IMG/VR virus record: IMGVR_UViG_3300044825_002715
Span: 1 to 50,368 of that record
Reading direction: 5' to 3' (one strand)
Source: a virus
DNA length: 50,368 nt
Shown in pieces: positions 22,784-28,237 of this stretch. The translations under genes and the position numbers were made by a program. Under the pieces are notes generated by a model. It searched no databases and was not told the origin of the DNA. It saw nothing but the letters and a program-made list of their open reading frames with translations. The first letter of the stretch is position 1, and each line of letters opens with the position of its first letter.

Positions 22784-23376
22784 TGTCTGAAAAAATTAAC
22801 TATCATTTTAATAGAGTAGGTAATGATCACGGAGAACTTAGATTCGGTCATATTCATGACGATAATAATATCTCTGGTGTCATGTTCAGAACTGGAGAAG
22901 ATGGTGGTCGTCATTATATGACGATGGATTCTAGTGGCAGTGTAGATCAGGGAAGAAAAGGATCTACTATTAATGTGTGTCCTGGTTCTTTTGCTATCAA
23001 GGCAGGTAAAGATGTTGCGAAAGATATTCCTGCAATTTATCAACTTGCAGAAAATGGAGATATATTTATAGGAGCACCAAATGGTCGAATTATAATTTGG
23101 GCTCAGAATATTGAATTAATTGCTTCTGGTTCTGATGGTAAAAATGGAAATATTATTATTGATGGCAATGAAAAAGTTATTATAAAGGCACCGCAAATTG
23201 ATGTTAATTCAAAAGTATCAACTAAAATATTCTCCGAAAAAACTGTAGATGTGATTGGTAAAGCAATCTTAAATATATATGGAGGACTTATTGATGCTGC
23301 TGATGGAGCAACAAAACTTAATGGATCTAAGCCATGCGCCGGACCATACACAAACGAGGAGCAAAATAAAAAATGA
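22783..23376 (+). CDS. Beta-helix spike/needle-like protein (197 aa)
   Basis: It starts in the gp5-like stop. After a globular start (NDHGELRFGHIHDDNNISGVMFRTGEDGGRHYMTMDSSGSV), the sequence becomes short beta strands with regular I/V spacing (GDIFIGAPNGRIIIWAQNIELIASG, GNIIIDGNEKVIIKAPQIDV), as in the C-terminal prism of gp5 or VgrG. It may form the membrane-piercing needle as a separate chain. It overlaps the next gene by ATGA. Confidence 0.55.
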   Translation: MSEKINYHFNRVGNDHGELRFGHIHDDNNISGVMFRTGEDGGRHYMTMDSSGSVDQGRKGSTINVCPGSFAIKAGKDVAKDIPAIYQLAENGDIFIGAPNGRIIIWAQNIELIASGSDGKNGNIIIDGNEKVIIKAPQIDVNSKVSTKIFSEKTVDVIGKAILNIYGGLIDAADGATKLNGSKPCAGPYTNEEQNKK

Positions 23377-24149
23377 AAGTACCTGATTTATTTGTTGGAA
23401 AAAGATTATTTGTAGGATGTGGAAATCCTATTGCATTGGGAGTAGGTCCTGCAGAAGCAAGAGGATCTGCTTTTATTGAAGGACCTGCTATTATTGGAGA
23501 TCCTCAAAAATTTACTACTGTTGAAGCAACATTAATGGTAGGTCCAAATATTAATGTAGAAGCAACTTCACCTTTGATCGCTGGAGCACTTTGCACTGGA
23601 TCTAATAATCCATATTCTCTTGCTATTGATGGTCCATCTGCATTTTTTGGAATGGTTGATACGAATGAAGATATTAATGTTGGTAGAGATTTGATTGCAC
23701 AAGGAGAGGTAGTATCTCGTTGTGGAACTCACATTCTTTCTGCAAAAAAGAATTTTGATATTCCTCACCCAACAAAGGAAGGATGGAGACTTCGCCACAC
23801 TTGCCCTGAAGGACCATCTAATGATGTTTATTTTAGAGGAAGAGTTAAAAATACTACAGAAATTGAACTTCCAGAGTATTGGAAAAAATTTGTAGACGCA
23901 ACAACTATTACAGTTTCATTGACTCCTATTGGTGCTCATCAAGATGTAATTGTAAAGAGAATTGGTGAGAATAAGGTTTTCTTACAAGCAAAAGGTGGTA
24001 TGCCAATTGATTGTTACTATCATATCTTTGCAGAAAGAAATGATGGTGAAAAGTTAATCCCCGAATATGAGGGTCAAACCCCAGCAGATTATCCAGGAAA
24101 CAATAATGAATATTCTGTTTCTGGATATCACTATGATATCAAGGAGTAA
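23373..24149 (+). CDS. Structural protein with FDIPHPTKE domain (258 aa)
   Basis: The N-terminal half is Gly/Ala/Pro-rich with repeated IGxGPA-like turns and short strands. The C-terminal half begins KNFDIPHPTKEGWRLRHTCPEGPSNDVYFRGR and continues with IELPEYWKKFVDATTITVSLTPIGAHQDVIV ... PEYEGQTPADYPGNNNEY. The same domain forms most of the next protein. It is known to me only as a domain of cyanophage virion proteins of unknown function, possibly tail-tip decoration or adhesin. Confidence 0.65.
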   Translation: MKVPDLFVGKRLFVGCGNPIALGVGPAEARGSAFIEGPAIIGDPQKFTTVEATLMVGPNINVEATSPLIAGALCTGSNNPYSLAIDGPSAFFGMVDTNEDINVGRDLIAQGEVVSRCGTHILSAKKNFDIPHPTKEGWRLRHTCPEGPSNDVYFRGRVKNTTEIELPEYWKKFVDATTITVSLTPIGAHQDVIVKRIGENKVFLQAKGGMPIDCYYHIFAERNDGEKLIPEYEGQTPADYPGNNNEYSVSGYHYDIKE

Positions 24150-24151
24150 TT

Positions 24152-24766
24152 ATGGCAAACGAATTTATACCTAGAAATATTGGAGATCCTTCGTGTACTG
24201 GTGAGTGGCAAAATTTAACTCCAACAGCAGATTGGAGATATCCAATGTATCCTTGGACTGGAGACAATGATTACCCAGAAGATGCTTGTGCTTTACTAAG
24301 GCATGATTATATTCAATGTACAGACTTAAAATGGGATGGTGGTACTTTATCAGTTAAAGCTCCGATTTGGGACTCTAAAAAATCATTTGATATTCCTCAC
24401 CCAACGAAAGAAAATTATAGACTTCGTTATATTACTTTAGAGGGACCAGATGCCGAAGTTTATTTTAGAGGAAAATTAAGAAATGAGGATGTCATTCAAC
24501 TTCCTGATTATTGGACTGGATTAGTTGATGTTGAGACTATTGGTGTCAACTTAACACCAGTTGGTAGATGGCAAGAATTGTATGTGGATAAAATTGAATG
24601 GGGAACTAGAATTATCATTAAAAATAATTCAGGTTCTCAGATCAATTGTGATTATGTTGTTTTTGGTGTGAGAAAAGATACCACAAAAAATATTCCAGAG
24701 TATCAAGGCTTGACTCCAAACGACTATCCGGGCGATAATAGAGAATATAATATAAATTCTATCTGA
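24152..24766 (+). CDS. Structural protein, paralogue of preceding gene (204 aa)
   Basis: Residues from about 73 repeat the domain of the preceding gene: KSFDIPHPTKENYRLRYITLEGPDAEVYFRGKL, VIQLPDYWTGLVDVETIGVNLTPVGRWQELYV, PEYQGLTPNDYPGDNREYN. The N-terminal 70 residues are different and rich in Trp/Pro/Asp (TADWRYPMYPWTGDNDYPED). The pair arose by duplication with exchange of the N-terminus. It probably belongs to the tail tip or baseplate periphery. Confidence 0.65.
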   Translation: MANEFIPRNIGDPSCTGEWQNLTPTADWRYPMYPWTGDNDYPEDACALLRHDYIQCTDLKWDGGTLSVKAPIWDSKKSFDIPHPTKENYRLRYITLEGPDAEVYFRGKLRNEDVIQLPDYWTGLVDVETIGVNLTPVGRWQELYVDKIEWGTRIIIKNNSGSQINCDYVVFGVRKDTTKNIPEYQGLTPNDYPGDNREYNINSI

Positions 24767-25443
24767 TGCATAAAGTTCATGAAGTCTTCCCCCTAATAGT
24801 TTATCAGGGGGAAGTTGAGTGTCACAATGAATTTAAAGAAAAAAATTTAGATTCTTTAAAAGAATACTGGTTTAATGGGTACACTAATGAAAGTCCAGAG
24901 TATTCTGGTCGTATTTTTGCTCATTTGAATGAAGACTATCAACTCTTTTTTAAAGAGTTGAGAACTCATATTGACAACTACTTTAACATTTTAAATGTAG
25001 ATTATTCAAAATTAGATTATCATGTAATTAAAGCATGGGTTGGTTGTCATTTTAATGATGAAACTCCATCAGTAAAACCACACACTCATAACGAATCTAA
25101 TTTGAGTTTTGTTTATTATTTAAAGTCAGATGAAACTTCTGATAAGTTTTGCGTTGCTCAGCAATCAAATAAAAATGAGTGTGTTGGAGATCTATTTCAA
25201 ACAGCAATTCAAAGAAATTTGATTACTGGATATAATCGGTATAATTGTAATGTTTATACAATCACTCCTACTGAAGGAACTATTGTAATTTTTCCAAGTA
25301 ATATTGGACATTTTACCCAAAAATTTACAACTAGAAAAGATGAACGTATTGTAATTCCTGGTGATATTAGGGTAACTTTAAAGAGAGAGCACCCAGATTA
25401 TCACCAAGGATCAACGCATCCTTCTCAGTGGTTGGAACTTTAA
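24766..25443 (+). CDS. 2OG-Fe(II) oxygenase (2OG-FeII_Oxy_5-like)
   Basis: 225 residues. The family pattern is visible: PLIVYQGEV near the start, AWVGCHFNDETPSVKPHTHNESNLSFVYYLK with the iron-binding HTHN, then PTEGTIVIFPSNIGHFTQKF with the distal His, and a basic residue (R) about ten residues on for 2-oxoglutarate. Such genes are common next to tail genes in cyanophages, and the substrate is unknown. The start overlaps the previous stop. The 3' end overlaps the convergent minus-strand gene by 77 nt, and a strong hairpin lies 20 nt after the start. Confidence 0.75.
   Translation: MHKVHEVFPLIVYQGEVECHNEFKEKNLDSLKEYWFNGYTNESPEYSGRIFAHLNEDYQLFFKELRTHIDNYFNILNVDYSKLDYHVIKAWVGCHFNDETPSVKPHTHNESNLSFVYYLKSDETSDKFCVAQQSNKNECVGDLFQTAIQRNLITGYNRYNCNVYTITPTEGTIVIFPSNIGHFTQKFTTRKDERIVIPGDIRVTLKREHPDYHQGSTHPSQWLEL
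24786..24814 (+). other. 9-bp perfect GC hairpin at the start of the oxygenase gene
   Basis: CTTCCCCCT (24786-24794) and AGGGGGAAG (24806-24814) pair perfectly with an 11-nt loop. It begins 20 nt after the ATG, so it is inside the initiating ribosome footprint or just beyond it. No T run follows. Possible roles are attenuation after the structural operon or translational control. Confidence 0.5.
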
Positions 25444-26161
25444 TGAGTTTTTCTGGGTCTCCTATTTCATATAATTTTCTATATTCGGATGCCCATATTT
25501 CATTTCTTAATTTCCAATCCATATCATAGTCAAAACTTATATTTTCTTTTCCGACATATCTATCAAGATATGACTTAATGAGAGTTTCTCCCAGAGAGAC
25601 ATCGCCACAATCATTGTTATGCATTTCTTGTATTTTTTCATAGAGACTCATTAATTTTTCCATATAAAATCCTTTTCCATAGACAAAATAATCAATATAT
25701 GAGTCTTCAGGTTCGCATGGTCCAGGATGAACTTTCCATGCTGGAATAACAAGATTTTTTTCAGGTTTAACTTTAAAATTTTTGGTTGAAAAGTCACTTC
25801 GACATTTTATTACTACCTCGTATTCTTCTGGATTAAAAAGACTCAATCCTAGGTATATGCAGTACCATTGTTTAAGTATACGATATGACCACTCTCTGCC
25901 ATTTATTTCTAATCCATTGTCTTTGAAATTAAAATCTGGTAAAGTTTCTCTTTCTCTGAACAAATATTCTTTTGGTTTATATTTTTCTGCAATTTTTTTA
26001 GTGTCAACATCAACTATTTCAGAACCTTTGTATAATTCTGAGTAACTATACGATGAAATATAAACATCTACATTATACTTTTCGATTATTTCTCTCTGAA
26101 TGTTTGGAAAATGGTCCTCCCAATTTCTCATATATCCAGTAATTATTAAAGCAGTTTTCAT
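25367..26161 (-). CDS. Putative glycosyltransferase-like protein (264 aa)
   Basis: The start MKTALIITGYMRNWEDHFPNIQREIIEKYNVDVYISSYSYSE resembles nucleotide-sugar-dependent transferase folds: a hydrophobic strand, a small loop, then DVYISSY. YEVVIKCRSDF in the middle could be the acceptor/donor metal region, with D after a strand. The second half (YIDYFVYGKGFYMEKLMSLYEKIQEMHNNDCGDVSLGETLIKSYL) also resembles such families. This is a weak fold-level impression. It is the only minus-strand gene in this part and overlaps the convergent oxygenase. It may modify virion proteins or host surface sugars. Confidence 0.45.
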   Translation of the reverse strand: MKTALIITGYMRNWEDHFPNIQREIIEKYNVDVYISSYSYSELYKGSEIVDVDTKKIAEKYKPKEYLFRERETLPDFNFKDNGLEINGREWSYRILKQWYCIYLGLSLFNPEEYEVVIKCRSDFSTKNFKVKPEKNLVIPAWKVHPGPCEPEDSYIDYFVYGKGFYMEKLMSLYEKIQEMHNNDCGDVSLGETLIKSYLDRYVGKENISFDYDMDWKLRNEIWASEYRKLYEIGDPEKLIKVPTTEKDALILGDNLGALSLKLP

Positions 26162-26198
26162 ACATAAGTAAGTTTAATCTACATACCTAGTTATGGTC

Positions 26199-26227
26199 TT
26201 GACGCTGCCAACCCAAAGTGCTATGAT
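26199..26227 (+). promoter_or_regulatory. Sigma70-like early promoter
   Basis: TTGACG (26199-26204) and TATGAT (26222-26227) have a 17-bp spacer. The predicted start near 26234 lies about 20 nt before the ATG of the small gene at 26254. It restarts plus-strand early transcription after the minus-strand gene. Confidence 0.75.
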
Positions 26228-26253
26228 ACTTAGGTAATCACGAAACGAACCGA

Positions 26254-26436
26254 ATGCAAGATGAGTACCTGGCACGATGCGTCGTTGACCCACTTAAGCG
26301 ATCTGTGTATCTTTACTCAAATGAGGGGTCAGAAAAGCAAGTGTCCTGTGATACGATTGAAGAGTTTATGAATGTGTTAGAATTTGTTCGTGCTACAGTG
26401 GATGAAGAGACTCTCTCATATGCAAATCCACTTTAA
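26254..26436 (+). CDS. Small conserved hypothetical protein (60 aa)
   Basis: MQDEYLARCVVDPLKRSVYLYSNEGSEKQVSCDTIEEFMNVLEFVRATVDEETLSYANPL. A beta hairpin followed by a helix seems likely. I recall this pattern (EYLA.C.VDP..R.V..YSNEG) as a small conserved cyanophage protein of unknown function. It has its own early promoter and is followed immediately by copy B of the 53-nt element. Confidence 0.65.
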   Translation: MQDEYLARCVVDPLKRSVYLYSNEGSEKQVSCDTIEEFMNVLEFVRATVDEETLSYANPL

Positions 26437-26438
26437 GT

Positions 26439-26491
26439 TTCATTTTTGGTCGAAAAAAATCCCGGCAAAAATTCTCACACGATACTTTTTT
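26439..26491 (+). repeat. 53-nt conserved intergenic element, copy B
   Basis: The same elements as at 7358-7410, with the same total length: TTCATTTTTGGT, an A-rich stretch, CCCGG (26461-26465), AAAAATT, then TACTTTTTT. It begins 3 nt after one stop codon and ends 4 nt before the next ATG, again with no Shine-Dalgarno sequence. Confidence 0.6.
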
Positions 26492-26495
26492 AAAA

Positions 26496-26675
26496 ATGCG
26501 TCCAGAAACACGAGAATCAATGGAAATGCTGTTCGCAGCAAAATGGAATGTACCAACGGCAGCAAAAAACTGTAATCTTACCAACAAAGAAATGAAGATT
26601 ACGTTTAATGAATACTGCCGTTTACATTCTCCAACTTATGTGGTAGACTCTAACAATCAACTCAATCTTTTTTGA
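26496..26675 (+). CDS. Small conserved hypothetical protein (59 aa)
   Basis: ATG 26496 follows copy B of the 53-nt element. The protein, MRPETRESMEMLFAAKWNVPTAAKNCNLTNKEMKITFNEYCRLHSPTY and a C-terminal LNLF, looks like a compact helical protein, possibly helix-turn-helix-like (helix, turn NCNLTNKEM, helix). I recall related small cyanophage proteins starting RPETRE.ME.LFAAKW, with unknown function. A tRNA gene starts 8 nt after its stop. Confidence 0.65.
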   Translation: MRPETRESMEMLFAAKWNVPTAAKNCNLTNKEMKITFNEYCRLHSPTYVVDSNNQLNLF

Positions 26676-26683
26676 GTTTTTAT

Positions 26684-26756
26684 GCCCGTGTAGCCCAGCG
26701 GAAGAGGCACGAAACTTAAAATTTCGCAAGCGTGAGTTCGAATCTCACCACGGGTA
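26684..26756 (+). tRNA. tRNA with UAA (leucine) anticodon, short variable loop
   Basis: A 73-nt cloverleaf: acceptor GCCCGTG/CACGGGT, D arm GCC/GGC, anticodon stem CGAAA/TTTCG with loop CTTAAAA (anticodon TAA), variable loop of five nt (CAAGC), T arm GTGAG/CTCAC with TTCGAAT, discriminator A. The anticodon reads UUA, but normal leucine tRNAs have a long variable arm. No CCA is encoded. Confidence 0.85.
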
Positions 26757-26769
26757 TGAGGTTTAACCT

Positions 26770-26776
26770 CTAAATA
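26770..26776 (+). promoter_or_regulatory. CTAAATA late-promoter-like motif
   Basis: CTAAATA lies 14 nt after the tRNA and 25 nt before the ATG at 26801, at the usual distance of late-type boxes in this window. Confidence 0.4.
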
Positions 26777-26800
26777 ATCAAAAGTAGTAGGAAAACTCCT

Positions 26801-27070
26801 ATGAAGTACAGAATTGATGCCGCATATGTCTGGTACAATCGCGGAAGACAAATTGTTTTAATGTACTTTATAAACCAAATTCCTTTTACTTTTGATGAAC
26901 TCCCTGACGATTCATTATTCGACTTGGAGTTAATCAAATTAGCAGATAACGAAAGACGATATGAACCAGAGGATTTATATCAAGCATCATATTATCTAAT
27001 GCTTGAAGAATGCCATCCTTTGCTTTATGAGTTAGATCTGGAAAATCCAGAAATGTTGCCTGTTGATTAA
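26801..27070 (+). CDS. Hypothetical protein between tRNAs (89 aa)
   Basis: MKYRIDAAYVWYNRGRQIVLMYFINQIPFTFDELPDDSLFDLELIKLADNERRYEPEDLYQASYYLMLEECHPLLYELDLENPEMLPVD. A beta-rich N-terminus is followed by an acidic helical C-terminus. There is no recognisable motif. A Shine-Dalgarno AGGA is close upstream. It lies between two tRNA genes, 3 nt before the second, and may be part of the same cassette. Confidence 0.65.
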   Translation: MKYRIDAAYVWYNRGRQIVLMYFINQIPFTFDELPDDSLFDLELIKLADNERRYEPEDLYQASYYLMLEECHPLLYELDLENPEMLPVD

Positions 27071-27072
27071 AT

Positions 27073-27145
27073 GCCTCTATAGCTCAGTGGCCAGAGCACT
27101 CGCCTTGTAAGCGAGCGGTCCTCGGTTCGAATCCGAGTGGGGGCT
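27073..27145 (+). tRNA. tRNA-Thr (UGU)
   Basis: A 73-nt cloverleaf: acceptor GCCTCTA/TGGGGGC with G-U pairs, D arm with GCTC/GAGC, anticodon stem CTCGC/GCGAG and loop CTTGTAA (anticodon TGT, reads ACA), T arm CTCGG/CCGAG with TTCGAAT, discriminator T. A phage tRNA for an A-ending codon fits the AT-rich coding. Confidence 0.92.
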
Positions 27146-27165
27146 TGAGTTCTATAAAACTCCAA

Positions 27166-27324
27166 ATGTCATTAATTTCACAACAAGACCGTCAAATGGT
27201 CATTGAGGCACTTGAATATTATGTTCAAAAACTTAAGGATGATAACTGCACGAATGCTTCCATTACAGCATTCCAAACTCTCCTTAACTGGGTCGAACTC
27301 GAATATTTCAAACATGAAAATTAA
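27166..27324 (+). CDS. Small hypothetical protein (52 aa)
   Basis: ATG 27166 opens a 52-residue frame, MSLISQQDRQMVIEALEYYVQKLKDDNCTNASITAFQTLLNWVELEYFKHEN. It reads like one or two helices and is typical of small cyanophage early proteins. It overlaps the next gene by 11 nt in another frame. Function is unknown. Confidence 0.6.
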   Translation: MSLISQQDRQMVIEALEYYVQKLKDDNCTNASITAFQTLLNWVELEYFKHEN

Positions 27325-27487
27325 TCTCTGGTATTGTAAGAACATGCAACAATGGCGCTGGATTCTTACTGATGACTCACGACCAATCCTTAAGCAAGAA
27401 TCTGGTCAACAACCATTTTTGCGTGATGCTATGAATGATGTAGCAAACACTGTAGAATATATGTTAGAATGCAAACAAAGTGAGTAG
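27314..27487 (+). CDS. Small conserved hypothetical protein (57 aa)
   Basis: ATG 27314, inside the end of the previous gene, gives MKINLWYCKNMQQWRWILTDDSRPILKQESGQQPFLRDAMNDVANTVEYMLECKQSE. The N-terminal LWYCK..QWRW.LTD followed by ESGQ..LRDA.NDVANTVE is a pattern I recall in many cyanophages; function unknown. A longer frame from 27203 would overlap the previous gene completely, so I prefer the short start. Confidence 0.65.
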   Translation: MKINLWYCKNMQQWRWILTDDSRPILKQESGQQPFLRDAMNDVANTVEYMLECKQSE

Positions 27488-27497
27488 AAATACTTAG

Positions 27498-28151
27498 ATG
27501 AAATCAGATTTTTATATAGATAAGGTAAGTAAAGAAGAAATTAAAGAACTTCTTTATACTCATCATTATCTTAAAGACGAATCAAAAGATTTCAAAAGTG
27601 GATATAATTACTCACTCTACCGCAAATCATTCACAGACATCCTTAATATTGGCGGGTCTGTTGGTTGTTGCATTTTTAGCGGTCTCCCAGTTCCAGAAAT
27701 AGCAGTCGGTGCATTTGGTCTAGAAAGAAATCAACAAGAGGGTATCTACGAACTCTCACGACTTTGTATACATCCAGATATTCAAAAAGAAGAGTATAAT
27801 ATCACATCTTGGTTCGTCAGTCGTTGTATAAGGAGATTTAGAAAAGATGCCCGCGTTTCTTGTATTCTTAGTTACGCTGATGCTAATCACCACCTTGGAA
27901 CTATATACAGAGCTTGCAATTTTACTTATCACGGTTTAACTGATAAGAAATCGGATTTTTGGATTAAGCAACCTGATGGTTCTTTTCTAAAACACTCAAG
28001 AGGTCCTATCAAAGGATTAGAGGGTGAGTGGAGAGAAAGAAGTAGGAAGCACAGATACTTAATGATATTTGATAAAGAACTGAAAAAAAAGTTGACATGG
28101 GAAGAGCAGAGGTGGTATAATAAAAAAGACGATACTGAATCGTTACAGTGA
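27498..28151 (+). CDS. Mom-like N-acyltransferase (putative DNA modification)
   Basis: 217 residues. THHYLKDESKDFKSGYNYSLY, an IGGSVGCCIFSGLPVPE segment, YELSRLCIHPDIQ, WFVSRCIRRFRKD, then ILSYADANHHLGTIYRACNFTYHG resemble the Mom/GNAT family. Phage Mu Mom modifies adenines to protect DNA from host restriction. A possible alternative is another GNAT acyltransferase. The last part (SRGPIKGLEGEWRERSRKHRYLMIFDKELKKKL) is basic and could bind DNA. A terminator follows, so it ends this transcription unit. Confidence 0.6.
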   Translation: MKSDFYIDKVSKEEIKELLYTHHYLKDESKDFKSGYNYSLYRKSFTDILNIGGSVGCCIFSGLPVPEIAVGAFGLERNQQEGIYELSRLCIHPDIQKEEYNITSWFVSRCIRRFRKDARVSCILSYADANHHLGTIYRACNFTYHGLTDKKSDFWIKQPDGSFLKHSRGPIKGLEGEWRERSRKHRYLMIFDKELKKKLTWEEQRWYNKKDDTESLQ

Positions 28152-28170
28152 CCCAAAAAGTGTGACCTGA

Positions 28171-28195
28171 GAACCTCCTTCTAGGAGGTTTTCTT
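28171..28195 (+). terminator. Rho-independent terminator
   Basis: AACCTCCT (28172-28179) pairs with AGGAGGTT (28183-28190) around a TCT loop, followed by TTCTT. It closes the accessory cluster before the giant fibre genes. Loop and tail match the terminator at 1898. Confidence 0.8.
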
Positions 28196-28199
28196 GTAT

Positions 28200-28207
28200 G
28201 ATAAATA
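28200..28207 (+). promoter_or_regulatory. T4-type late promoter GATAAATA
   Basis: GATAAATA lies 10 nt after the terminator stem and 31 nt before the ATG of the 1727-residue fibre gene. It should start the late fibre operon. Confidence 0.6.
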
Positions 28208-28237
28208 ATCCATAACGGAACTTATAAAGTAATAAAA

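Noticed and set aside
26657-26851. 64-codon minus-strand frame over the first tRNA
   Set aside because: It covers the tRNA antisense and has no ribosome site.
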